In this document: in pieces, positions 12,901 to 24,885 of the stretch
Position numbering within the stretch: the stretch's first letter is position 1
How the letters are laid out: each line of letters starts with the position of its first letter
Source: Apiosordaria backusii
Taxonomy: Eukaryota > Ascomycota > Sordariomycetes > Sordariales > Lasiosphaeriaceae
Direction of reading: 5' to 3'
DNA length: 64,000 nucleotides
Assembly: GCA_030549205.1 (NCBI GenBank)
Contig: JAUKTV010000002.1
Location: 2,728,001 to 2,792,000, forward strand
Notes under the pieces: model-generated
The model's input: only the letters and a program-made list of their open reading frames with translations
What the model was told of the DNA's origin: nothing
Database searches by the model: none
Made by a program: the position numbers and the translations under genes

Positions 12901-15900
12901 GAGCTCAAGGCGATCTCCCAGTGAAACCCTGTGGCGCTCTTGGACGGTGAATTCCACGTGCGCGTCACCGTTTATGTGCACTAGTCAAGCGTTTTCGCAA
13001 GATCCCTGCCGTGTCTGATTTTCGGATTTCTGATTTCTGCAGAGCGAGATCGATGACCGCGGAGGAGGGCAGCCAAAACAGCCGCCAAGGCGCCGAAGCT
13101 CGGCAGCCAACGTTATTTCCCCACATTCTTGTGAACCAATCAGAGGTACAGCGCCGCCTGGAATATCGGCAAGCGAGCCTAGCGTCGTCGGCTGCTCTGG
13201 CCTTGCCCGCTCTTCTGTCGCTTCTAGTGTAGCCCGAGGGCTTCTTTTCGTCTTTCCTGTTTGAGGGCCATGTGCGCCTGTGCCTTGCCCATTCAGTCAG
13301 GTCCAGTTGTCGATCTCCTCAGCCGACGCGCCGAGGATTGTTCTGCTCTATTCCTGGCATCAAACATATTGGCCTAACGTGGTCATTCTCTGTGGTTGCA
13401 GCCATATAGATTTGGTGCCACAAGCTCAAGGTCGACGAGAAGAGTCTCGATCACTCTAGTGTAGGGGACCTGTCAACGGGGTGAAGCAACATTCATTCAG
13501 CCCCAAATTCAACCTCATCAGTGACACATGCCAAACACAGTTGGTTGTGCAGCATTGATGGATGTCCCACTGGTGTCACCACACGGTGGGGTGACAGTGT
13601 GGCTTGCTCGGCCGGAATAGCCTCATCAGACCTGTCCACAAGGGTGCTTAGCCCTCTGACTTAAGCTCAAGCGATGGCGCACACCAACCCAGATGTGGCT
13701 TAACTCGCCGGTTCGGCACCCATCCCCCAGCCTTTTGCTTCCCCACAAACATCCACTTGTGCGAAAAAGCAACCAACGCGACCAAACATCACCATCATTG
13801 GGTTCACGTCATATTAACTGCCAGTCTCGACGAGTCTAGTGGTGTTTAACCCTGCGTCTTAACACCAGAGATAGCACCGCACAGACATCTTATACCTACT
13901 TTTTGTTTTTTATTTCCAAGACGAACGCGTCCAGAAGCCGTATGCCCGCCTGACTCACCAGGTTCACCCTCCCTCGATCAACATTGCAGGAGCCAACTCA
14001 TTCAGTGTTGGTCAGACCATCAGAGAAGGAAGGAGGAAAGATATTAGCAGGAGCACCAGCAGGAGCAGGCATGCAACAATCATCATCCATCGCCGTCCCA
14101 GTGGACAGCGCAGAGTTGTCGATATTAACTCGGCCGTTCTGAATTAATTTGGCCACACAGTTCGCCAGTCGTCCCCCTTGTCCCTCTCTGCCATAATTAT
14201 CCCAATCCCATCTCTAGCCGTCAGTGACCGACGGGAGTCTGGGTTTCCTTTCTCGGATCCCGCGTGCATGCTTTCTTTCTATTTTCCTGCCCACCCTCTT
14301 CTCTGACATGATGGAGGGGTCAACCACAGCCGAGGTGTAGTCACCGCATTGATCAACATCGCCGTGAGCTGTCACGACGATATTGGTGAGGCTCGTAGCA
14401 GCACATGCCCCGCCTGCAGTCGGCATCAAATCCTAAGTTGCGGTCAGTTATGGCATGGGGCGGGCATGCTCAGCATGGCACCTGACACGACGGACGGGCG
14501 GGCGGGTTGGCATCGCCGCGGAGCCGGACACTCGTCTCTGGGCATGCGATGGATGGTCACCTACCTAGGTACCTATCGACATCTCAACCCCAGTGTTCCG
14601 TTTGTAGTCCGCTGCCTACCAATAGCAAAGGCTACGGACCTGGATGCACAGGGAACAAGCAACAACAGTTGCAAAGATCCAAAAACGCACCAGAGCCCAT
14701 CGAAGACGGCCCGGACACACACTTCACCTATCAGATTCGATCCTGTCACCGCCTGGACGAACAGGTTTGGACACTCCGGGACTCGTTTCTATCGTTTCCC
14801 GTCCTGACCTTGTCCTAGTTCTCCGATCCCGTGCCTGTATCACCTAAACATCACCGTCCCCTGCGCATTTCGTTCTCCCCAATTTATTCATCGCATAACA
14901 TGGAGCCGGACAAGTTTGGCCGATCGAAACCATATGGTTTGGACTAAGTAAAGTCATCTTAACGTACGCGTGTACTTATACCATGAAGACCTATCAGTGG
15001 TCAAATTATGCCCGTAGATCTCCACCTTTAACCCCTTATCATCATCCTACTTCTGACTCTGTTTGAAGTTTATTTTTTCCTGCTAGCAGATTCCTGTTCT
15101 TCTGTCCTATATCCCGCAACCTCTTACAACTGCATCTCGCATCCCACAAGCGAGACTGACGCGAGCCGCGATACCTTTCTCGCTGCTGCTTCGTACTCCA
15201 TCTGTCAAACCTGACATGAGCGCCAAGCCCAGCTCCAAGACAGGGACAGCTCTTGATATGCAGCTAACGTAGTGAGTTACACCTTTCCCATCGGCCTCCT
15301 CACGCCATACTTCCGGATGGCCCTCGGAATAACCGCTACAACGGTCCGCCAGATGACAGGGTTGGCGGGGTGGGCACAGCCAGATCACCCCAGATTTGTG
15401 GCTTCAATGTCGCCCACCATCCCCAGATTTCACTCTCATTCTCAGGCCACACGACATGAAGCCGAGGTCACTTGGTTTCTGTGGCTTGCAGAGCCAACCA
15501 TACAGGTCTTCCTAGCTGATTTCATCAATTCCCTCACCTCCTACCCGGAGATTTCAGGACCAGAGCGTCGCCGTTGTTCAAGCAGGACGCCTCTCAACCT
15601 CACTTCCCAACCGCCGGGACATCAAGATGGACGGAAACGCGGCTTCATCTTCCATATTCTTCAGAGTCCACAGGAACATCAAAGGACACGATACTCCCCA
15701 CCAACATGTCTCGACATCTGGTTCTGATGGGGCAGCGCCAGAGACATCGCCTCAGGTCCTACATGCTCAAGGCCAGCCGAAAATTCTCCTCTAGAACCAC
15801 TTTCTCGCTACAACAGGTTGGGCTAGACGCTGAACATGCTGCACTTGCAGGCATACATACAGACGACATCGACAAACAAGGCCGACAGGCAGGGCCGGTG

Positions 15901-17943
15901 GCATGCTTACATACACACGCTGCCTTTCAGTCACCCTCTCTCCAACCCAAAACAGAAAGCAAAGGGTGTCACCCAGGCCCTGCGGTCCGAAAAGAAATAA
16001 GTGGGTGAAAAATGGCTGGAATCTTGGTCGCAACGGTCTTTTGGCTTGCTGCAGCCAGTAGCTGCATCTTGCATATACCGTACATGTGCCATGCCATGCC
16101 ATGGCAGGCTACCATGCAGTACTACTTCCAGGTTTTTCTCTCTCCTCTATGAGCTACCCTTTCCCTTTGCCCCTTGAGCCAAGATGACAGCAGCCGATCG
16201 GGTTGTGTTCTACCCGGGGCTGTTAATAGAGGAAAGGCAGTGGAAGCAAAATGTCTCTGCAGCCCGGGTAACCCGATTTGGTTTACCAGGTCTGCATCAT
16301 CTTCGTCATCCAGAAAGGGCAAGAACCAAAACAAAAAAAGGGAAGGCTGAGAAAAAAAACCCTGAAAACGGATTGGCTCAATTGGCTGGAGTGGCATTCG
16401 ACAGACACCAGTCAACACAACCAGCCCGCCGCCGCCAGATTCGACAACAGTCCCCCAAAAAGCGGCCTAGAATACTACGCCAGCCAGAAAAGTCTGCCAG
16501 ACCAGGACCAAAGCAGTTTTTTTTTGGGCTCGAAACCCACAATTTTTGTTTCTTTTTGGACTGATGAGGCAGCCAAAAGCAGACGACGATGATTTGCCTC
16601 TGCTGCTTTCCTTCTTTGCATGTCTGCTTACAGACACATGCATGCAGATAGCTGTAGAGATGCAAACGAGAACTTACATTGACAGTAGCAGTCATCACAA
16701 AATAAAACCATCAAAAGATTTTCGACGACATGATCCAACACTGCAATTCTGTGTGCGCTCTTCATCGAAGATCCCGTTTGGGAATCGTCATACCCCAACT
16801 TTCCTCCCCGATTCCCAACACTAGCCAGTCCCTTTCTTTTCTCCAACAAAAAAAAAACCCCACAAATACCTAAATGGGATGATGGAACAAATGGAAGAAA
16901 GGAAGCTACTTAGTGTATGTACACAAAAGCTGTCAAGCTTGGTCTTAGCGTTGTGTAAGGGGATATTTATGCATGGGACGTATTCCGTACCTGAATTTTG
17001 CATAAAATGGCACAGTGTCCTTCTCCCGGATGTGCTACCCTTCAATGCCGAAACTGCCAACCTTCCAATGACATACGCTGTCTGTCGTCGTCATTTGTCT
17101 GTTTCTTTTTTGATATCAGCCTGATGATGAACGAACGACTGACAAAAAACAGATGGGGTTTTTTTTTAACTGGGTGATGGACCCAAAGGGCATGTAAGAA
17201 ACAGCAGAGGCAAAAAACATGCAATCATGCAAACAAAAAAAGTCGGAACAGCAGATCAAAAAAGTGCACAATCTGGCTTGGTTTTGGGCTCACTTCGTTT
17301 GGTGCAGAGCTCATATCATCCTGTTGGTCTATCTTTCCCCCTTATCTCCCCCCAGCACCGCAGGCCAGAAGCAAGCGATTCTTGGCCAGATGGGTCCTCT
17401 CTCTGTGTCTGACGTGTTTTCTCTGCTCTTCTGTTCTCCTTCTACAGTACTCCATAATGACGGCACACCACGCCCAAATCCCCTTCCCCTCCCCTCCCTT
17501 CCTCTGCTGATGAGCCCGCCTTCCCTTCATTTCCCTTGATTTCTATTCTGAGATGACCTTCACTCCTAGGAAGGGTACTTTCCCAAGACCGAGATACTCA
17601 GAACCTCCACCAAGCGGGAAGGGACCCCCAAGGGAAAGCAAAGGACAAAATCCAATCATGTCATCTCCCCCGCGACAGGCCCAGACGCAGGATGAGAGCA
17701 CGCCCCTTCCTCAGTGGCAAACACTGGGCGGTTAGCACCCCCCGAGAGGTCCATTGCTCCCAGCCGCAAGGCCGGCGCCTCCCTTTCCTTTCCCTCGTCT
17801 TCCAGGTCGTTCCCCTTTCTCTTCCTCCCCTTCCCCTCTGTCTCCATCCCCATCATCACCGTCCCTTTGTCCTCTATTGATAACTGCCCTATCTCCTGAT
17901 GATGATATTGGCTATGCATATCCCGACCTACTTCTCCCGTACC
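9920..17943. other. 8-kb stretch with no convincing gene
   Basis: This lies upstream of the CLR-2-like gene and downstream of ULA1. Open frames up to about 155 codons occur but lack family features, and overlapping frames of similar length suggest chance. The best coding-like piece is a 55-codon plus-strand ORF at 15627-15794 starting MDGNAASSSIFFRVHRNIKG. Poly-A/T runs and pyrimidine tracts are frequent near 16.3-17.9 kb. A long upstream control region, long 5' leader or noncoding transcripts could fill it. The sequence alone does not decide. Confidence 0.5.
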
Positions 17944-20017
17944 CTATAGGCGAAGGATCTGGCACCTGCTATTGATGCCGTCAAATACGCAAGTATTATC
18001 AATAGGTATATACTGCTTGGTGATAATCTTGATGATCTCCTGCGCGACCATCCCCCCCGTCAGCGCGGCAACGTTGTGCAACTCGCCCCCCTCGGCGCGA
18101 GTCACCTCCTCCACCGTCTGACGGACCCTCTCGTTTTCGTCTGCGCCCGGTACCATCTTGGCGACCCTCGCCAAAATCTCCTCTTCTTCGATCGGCCAGT
18201 CCACCGTGTGGGCTGTTGCCTGCATGGCCAGGTATATGGGCAGTAGCGAGAGTGGCTGGAGGGTCATCTCTGCGTTCTCGTCGTTGGCAAACTCTTGGGC
18301 TGTATTGTGGGGAGTGGCGAGAATGGCACTCTGTGTCAGCCTTCCCTTTCTTCGTTTCTTTCTCCGTTCATTCCTTCTTCACCCCTCATATGACCTTGTC
18401 GGATAGTTCCTCCTTCACGCGCCCAATGGACGTCTGGAGTGGCCAAAACAAGGAGGGGTTGTCGTGTCGATGCCCATGGATGGGGATGGGTATTGTGGAA
18501 CTCACCTGCTACTCTTTTCAACTGATCTGCCCTGCTGATCGTCCCTGTTGTCGCGTTGATGAGCTTGACGAAGGCTGCATTCTTGCAGAAGAGATCCACT
18601 TCTGCTGGATCAATGTTTTGGCCACCCGGCGTGGCTTGGACGGTCTCGAGGATCTCGGCAGCATCCCTGCGGGCCTTTGCTTTGTAGATGTTCTGGAGCT
18701 GAATGTACACCTTGGACTGCGCCTTCATGTCCGGAACTTTGCCTGGGAGGGGTAGGCACTTGTGCTTCTCGTAGAAGGCCTTGACGGCGTCGGCGATCAG
18801 CCAGAAGCCTGACCTTTGCTCCGCCTGGACAGTCTTGTCAGCACCTGACCCCTTCATCAAAGAGGGGTAGCCGTCGTCGACACCATCATGAAAGAGGGGT
18901 CGTCGTCTCCAACCGAGGTTAGAACTTACTGGGTGTGTGTGCTCGTATTCGAAGATCTCCTTCAACCCCGGGGGTAGTGATGGTACCACAAGGGTCTTGA
19001 GCACGGCAGCAGCCGCTTCATCAAAGTTCTCTTCGCCACCCTCGGCATTCTTGGTCCTCGCCGCACTCTGAACTACCCGACGAAACTCGGTCTTTTCCTT
19101 GTAGGTTGAGGGGTAGCCACCACCATGCTCCGCTTTCCACTTCTCAAGGTAGTGGAGTAATATCACGACGTAAGGCAGGTGACCATGCTCAAAGTCGGAT
19201 AGGTTGTCGATATCTTTGGTAAGATCCTCCGCGAAGGCAACCAGCTCAGGCCATGGCGTGAGGAGCCGAAGGTCTGTGGTTGCCGTCTCATCTGGGTGGG
19301 TGTCCACGATCGGGAAGGCCCCTGGAAGATGGATACGGAAATAGGAGTAGAAACCAGCGGAGTGTATCGCCACGAGCGGGGTTTGGTGTTGTTGTCCGTA
19401 TGACTCCAGAAGCGAGATGTTCTCTGGTGTGATGGGGTACGTGTACATGATGGTGGTGAAAATGGGGGAATCGGCGAGGAGGGATTCTAGGGTCTTAACG
19501 TTCTACATTCACCACCGTGATGTGAGTTTAACTGTGTGATGAGAGTTCACACACAAGGATTGATATTGTCCAAGGGTCAGGCATAGGCCCACCTACCTCA
19601 TTTGGATACGAGTCACCCTGCACCTCTGGGTTCAACTCCAACAGATGTCCTGTGAGACTCTGTGATCTAGACTTTCCCAGGCTGCCCTCGTCCAAAAAGA
19701 AGTTGACGCCCAGATCTGCTTCCTCAACCTTGGCATCGTCGTAAATGGCGAAACGGCCGATACCTGAAGGGGTGATGTTAGACACAGACTTCATGCTTTT
19801 GCAAGGAAACGTAAGGGAACGTACCTGGCAACACCAAATTCTTCAGAGTCTCAACTCCTACTGTTCCTGATCCAGAATTCACCAGCAGGATATTTGCTGA
19901 CTCGAGAGCGGCTTGGCCACTGGCAGCCCATAAGCGAAGCTGACGATCATATTTCCGTTCCTTTTCTGAAGGTCCATGCAGGATTGGTGGTGTCTGGCTC
20001 ATTATGATTTCTGTCAT
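17944..20017 (-). CDS. ULA1: NEDD8-activating enzyme E1 regulatory subunit (ULA1/APP-BP1)
   Basis: Adenylation-domain half of the heterodimeric E1 that, with UBA3, activates the ubiquitin-like NEDD8 for cullin modification. Five exons: 20017-19825, 19763-19597, 19502-18930, 18824-18506 and 18299-17944, coding 535 residues, the usual size. The N-terminus has [20 protein letters not shown] and the nucleotide-fold strand [12 protein letters not shown]. The middle has the family [15 protein letters not shown] segment and [15 protein letters not shown], and the C-terminus has the E1 hallmark [18 protein letters not shown]. As in the family, no catalytic cysteine half is present. The third intron (18825-18929) is 105 bp and stop-free in frame, so retention would add 35 residues. 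A second in-frame ATG at 20002 is an alternative start. It is divergent from the HEI10-like gene, sharing 628 bp of upstream sequence. Confidence 0.93.
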
Positions 20018-20645
20018 GTTTTATGAGCCGCGTCGGGGATGTCGCACAGCGAGATGTTTGCTTCTGTCGTCGGCCGTGTGATCCAGAGCTCTCCTCAGTC
20101 AGCTTCAGTGAGTGGATGAGGGAGCGGGATGCCCGAGTGAGAGACACAGCCACAAGGCGGGGAGGTGGAGTTGAGGTGCCAAGATCCTGGCAGTTGGGGA
20201 GTTTGGTGGAGAAGCTGCGGGTCGGTCCGTGCTTCAGGGATCCTTGGTGTGGCTTGCCGTGGCTGGCCAACAACCTTAACCCAATTGCTGAGATCAACCT
20301 CACTTGATCAGAAGGAGAGGGAAAGGTCATGAGAAGGAGGAAGTATTCTGAAGAAATGGGATATCAGCTTGTGAAGTTTGATGAGGGAATACAAAGATAA
20401 TTCACCTGTCACAGCAAGCCACTCTTTTTCTGCGAAAGGTCTCAGGTTCTTCTAGGTTCTATCCATCATCCCCCTTTCACCCCGAGCTTGGAAGGAGCGA
20501 GATGACAGCCATGTTTCCCACCTGCCCGTCGGAATTCTTTGATCTCAAGTCCGACAGAGCATCAGGCCGATAATGTTAATATCGAGATTGATCTTATCTT
20601 CCATTCAGCTCCAATCTTCAGCTCATCTTCTGCGCCTCTCTCAAA

Positions 20646-22044
20646 ATGCCTGTCTACTTAAAGTGCAAGGTTCAGGGCTGCGATGCCGAGTTGGTAAATG
20701 GGATGGTAGTCACCTCATGTATGTAAGTTGCACTCCTCCCTGTAAGACTCTGCCAGAAGAAAACTAACGCCGGGTACTAGGCACATCCTCTGTAACCAAT
20801 GCGCCATCACCCATGGCTTTGGAAACGAGCCACCATGGAGCTGCCCAGTGTGCAGGAAGCACTTGGAAGAAGAGGAAATCTGCAACCACCAAGACTGGGA
20901 ATCATCGGTTCAGGACGCAGTCCAGTTGATGTATGGTCTCAGCCCAACAATGATCATGGAAGCTGCTTCAAGTGCCATGGCCTTTTGGTCACAGCAACTG
21001 GAAATACAAATGTTGGTGGCCCGATTTTCTCAGTCTCTCACACAATGCGACTGACCATCACAGCTCAAAGGATACCCGAGAAAAGGCCGAAATGTCTAGA
21101 ACTTGTGCTGGTTGGAAGGCCAAGTACGACGGTATGTTACAGACATGCAGAAAATTCATGAACGTCTTTCTTTGCTGACTCCTCATCCAGCAATGCAAAA
21201 GGAGGAGGAAAGCCTTGCGCGGCAATGCGAAGATCTCAATAGAGATCTTGAGAAGCGGAACAAGGAACTATTACACTTTCGGAGTGTCTATGATAAATTA
21301 AAAAAGAAGTGTCGCGAGCTTCAGGAACAACTCTATCAGATGCGTGCTGAGGAAGGTACATCGCAACGGGAGCAAGTGTCATCCGGCCGTCTGCGTGCAA
21401 GAGACCTTCCACAGTCAGGCTATGGGGCAAAAGACACGAGACTACCACGCCCTGCGTTTTCAGGGGCCGACCGGATCAACCGGCCTAGGTATGTTGCAGT
21501 GGTGCCTGACCACTCTGCCCAGAACGCTCAGAAAAGCATACCTGTCGCAGAACGCTACACCCATCATCGTTAGTACCCACCTTTCGGTGCCCCTGGGTCC
21601 AAGGAGTATATCGAACTGACTTGGTGGAACAGAGCCACCCGAAAGTTTTGCCCAGCCACAGGTCTTCAACACCACTGCATGTCCAACATACCTGCCTGTC
21701 CCTAGAGCTGAGCATAGAACAAGCCGATACACACCAGGTTCAGGCCGAGCTCAACACGCAACACTTGCCCCCCAGAGCCATGTACCAAACACCTCAAGAA
21801 ATGCTGGAAATGCACCATTGGGATCCATGAGTACAAGGCCCGCAGTCATGGCAAACTCAGGGGAGTCACAACTTGCCTTGGGTCGAAGGAGACGTCAGTA
21901 TACAACAGTCCCGATTGGTGCGCATCTAACTGACAGATCTTAGCAATGCAACCCAACACCACTTTTATATCCTCGCGCGAACGACCAACTTCGCGATACT
22001 TTGATCCATCACGACCGATCCTTCGACATCCTCAGGGGCCATAG
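20646..22044 (+). CDS. HEI10: HEI10-like RING E3 ligase (meiotic crossover protein)
   Basis: Likely a SUMO/ubiquitin E3 of the HEI10/CCNB1IP1 group, which marks crossover sites on meiotic chromosomes in Sordaria and other organisms. Six exons fit in frame: 20646-20722, 20781-21011, 21064-21131, 21191-21568, 21633-21893 and 21944-22044 (371 residues). An N-terminal C3HC3 RING has Cys7, 12, 25, His27, Cys30, 33, 47 and 50. It is followed by a coiled coil at about residues 125-175 (EEESLARQCEDLNRDLEKRN) and a basic, Ser/Arg/Pro-rich tail. This RING-coiled-coil-tail order is the HEI10 pattern. The last intron (21894-21943, CTAAC branch, CTTAG acceptor) is inferred. Without it the protein ends at the TAG at 21941. 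Introns inside exon 4 are also possible. Identity comes from architecture and RING spacing. Confidence 0.8.
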
Positions 22045-23692
22045 AGCCCCTATCTTGTGCAACTTTGAAACAACCAGCAGCTGCCCTGTCTGTGTGAGCT
22101 CAAGAAGAGGCCGCCTGTTCCTCCAGGACGACACATGCAGTATTTGGAGTTGTCACAAAATGGATAGGGCTTTCTGGCCTGGTTCTCCCACACCCTCGGG
22201 TGTCCTCCATGCTGGTATTCCAACACCGTGCACCCCGGCGCTTAAGCCAGGACACTGGCATCTAAACTGTATGTGGTATTCGACTTTCTCCAAGACCTGT
22301 TCTTGAAAATGAGTTCTGATGCGATTGGTTGGTGATAGTTTCTTCCCCTCTCGTGTAAGGGGGTGTCGTCCTGTTTGATCGCCGACAAGGCTGCGCGATC
22401 GAACAAACGTTTCAGCAGATCATCGGGGTTTGTCACGCTTGTTTTCTGCTCGACACTAGAAGCACAAGAACAAACGAAGAATCATGCATGCACAGCCACC
22501 CCCGAAAAAGACTCTTCAGTGGGGAAAGATGTCAGTTGATGAAACGATTCCGGTCAACCCCCTTTCCGCGAACTTCAAAACTTAACAAGCGACTTTCCGT
22601 CCCACATCCACGTCAAAAAGAAGTATCTTCGAGATATCCTCGGCAAGTTAAGAAGAATAACCAATCTTTGAAAAATGTGACTTTATGTCATTAGATGGGA
22701 TTTGTGAAGCCTGGGGACTTACGATGGGTCTGTCAAGCTTGTGCCAAGCAACTGGTATCAATTGCATCTTTTTTCAAACGCCGACTGGGCCAGTGCAATG
22801 GGTGTTTTAACACTATTGGTCAATCACGATGAAACCAGCCGTCAGGGTCACAGTTCTCGGGGATTTTTAAAGCCAAGATGTCCAACCGGGTCACTGTTTC
22901 TGGTGCACAGATGTTTCGTCTTGCAATGGCAGCTCTGGGCAACCATCACGATCTCTAACTGGCTAACAACGTATCTCGGCGATGGCGATGGATGCTACAG
23001 CAACATGTCAAAGCTTATTTGACCAATGGGATAGGTATGAAGAGTAGAATGGAACCCGGAACCAAGACGGATCTAGGATGTGAGATCGGGGACCCTGGTC
23101 AACAGCAGTCAAGGCGACGACTGTAGGAACAATGTGTTGTGGATCTGTAAGTATGGAATCATGCTCCGGCTTAGACAAACCATAGGATCTCTCTTGCTAA
23201 CACTTCAAGATCTCCAGATCAACCGCATGACCACTGTGGATCACCTAGGAATGATGTTGAAATGATGTTTATGGTTTGTATGTACATCTTGGGGTCTGCT
23301 TGAATCATAGAAGCTAACATCACTATTAAGCCTCTATAGCACCTTTGAATTGCAAAATAAAGGCCAGAGAGTAATGGTCGAATACAGACCGCGTCGTATT
23401 TGTCATGTCGGCTATGACGGCCGTCGACAAGCCTACTCGAAACTTTGGCGCTCAGCACCGCCTCACGATAAAACTCCCGGGCGGACGTTTGGAGTCGAGG
23501 CACCTTGCCCAAAGCGGTTGTTCTTGCGTGCCTGAGCGATTTCTCGTCACTTGAGGGGTCAGTTTCGATGACTTCGGACGAAATCAAGACAGAGGAAGGT
23601 GTTGGCAAAGGCGGATGTCGGCTTGTGAGAACGGCAGTGGAGGATGCTGTCGTGGTCACGACGACACGAACGAGAGAGCGGAGAAAAATTTC
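22045..23692. other. Intergenic stretch with an unresolved coding-like segment
   Basis: Between the HEI10-like and Egh16-like genes. The part at about 22484-23130 has short coding-like pieces with plausible small introns, including a 45-codon ORF at 22695-22832 with two CxxC pairs (WVCQAC and QCNGC). Frames do not join into one model, so no gene is called. See the corresponding finding. Confidence 0.4.
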
Positions 23693-23700
23693 TATATAAG
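23693..23700 (+). promoter_or_regulatory. TATA box of the Egh16-like gene
   Basis: TATATAAG about 200 bp before the start codon at 23898. It is followed by a C/T-rich leader typical of strongly expressed fungal genes. Confidence 0.6.
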
Positions 23701-23897
23701 AGCTCGACGGATCGTCGCTCATCAACCCATTCTACATCCTCATCCTCATCTTCACCCTCAAGCGTCCAGGAGACTAAACCAACACCCTCATTCTTCCCTT
23801 CTTGCTTTCCATTCTCCTGCCGGCAGGGTTCCTTTTCAACCACCCCTATTCCCATATCATATCCTTTTTTCAATTTCCACCAACGCCCAATTCCACC

Positions 23898-24885
23898 ATG
23901 GCACCCTCCCTCTCCTCCTTTTTTTCCTTCTCCCTCCTGATCACCACCCTCCCCCTCGTCTCCGCCCACGGCGCCATCATCCAAGCCACCGGCAACGCAG
24001 GCGGCACCGGCATGGCCCTCGGAGTCGACACCTCCACCCCCCGCGATGGCACCCGCCGCCGCCCCTTCCAACAAGATTCCACCCGCTTCCGTGGTTCATC
24101 CGCCCAAACCTTTGGCGAGACTCTCGCTGGCGGCGACAACCAACTCGAAGCCGGCACCCGCGCCATCCTCGCCGAGACAGGCGACCAGCTTCCCCAAGTG
24201 ACCCAAGGAGGGGAGGTGTCGATGATGCTGCACCAGGTGAACGCCGACGGTGGCGGTCCGTACGAGTGCATGATCAACGCCGATGGTACCGGGCAGCAGT
24301 GGGATAATATTCAGGTTACCCAAAATGTGCCAGGGAGGAACTCGAGGAATAGGGTATGTCTTTCAACTCCGAGCTGCCAAATTTAAAGTGTTGTTTACTG
24401 ACAAATGATGGGAAAAAATATAGCAAGGGCAATCTACTGCCTTCCCTCTGACGGCTAGCATCCCCGCCGATCAGGCTTGCACGGGGACCGTGGCGGGTCA
24501 GGAGAATGTTTGTTTGGTGAGGTGCCAGAATGGGGCTAGGGCTGGGCCGTTTGGGGGGGTGGTGCCTGTTCAGATGGCTGCTGGTGGTGGTGGTAATGCT
24601 GCTGCTGGGGGTGGTGGTAATGCTGCTGCTGGGGGTGGTAACAATAATAACAACAATGGCAATGCCGGCAACAACAACAACGTCGACAACAACAACAACA
24701 ACAACAACAACAACGGCAATAACGGCACTGATACCGGAGCCGCAAATGCCAGGCGGCTGTTGGCTCGCAGCGTCAGGGAGTCGGAGATGAAGCTGCAGGC
24801 GCTGATTCAGCGGGCGGTGGAACTCGATGGGGATTTGAGGGATCCGGATGTGTTGGCGGAGTTTTTGGAGGATTATGAGCATTAA
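23898..24885 (+). CDS. Secreted Egh16-like protein (Egh16/GAS1/MAS family)
   Basis: Extracellular protein of the Egh16-like family (DUF3129; powdery mildew Egh16, Magnaporthe GAS1/MAS), known as appressorium- or surface-induced secreted proteins of unclear biochemical function. Exons 23898-24353 and 24424-24885 give 305 residues. A signal peptide (hydrophobic core [14 protein letters not shown], cleavage likely after VSA) is followed by the family start [13 protein letters not shown] and the conserved stretches [18 protein letters not shown] and [19 protein letters not shown], with paired cysteines. After the folded part comes a Gly/Ala/Asn linker containing an expanded Asn run encoded by (AAC)n, then a charged helical tail. 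The intron at 24354-24423 has a GTATGT donor and TAG acceptor. A TATA box and C/T-rich leader precede it. Confidence 0.85.
24640..24722 (+). repeat. (AAC)n trinucleotide repeat inside the Egh16-like gene
   Basis: Interrupted AAC repeat coding for asparagine runs in the C-terminal linker. Length variation here would be in frame and likely tolerated. Confidence 0.85.

Noticed and set aside
15272..16008. Plus-strand frames of 144-151 codons
   Set aside because: Overlapping frames of similar length without motifs. Only the small ORF at 15627 is kept, as a finding.
24316..24882. 188-codon minus-strand frame over the Egh16-like gene
   Set aside because: Antisense reading of the (AAC)n repeat (Val/Ile runs); no independent features.
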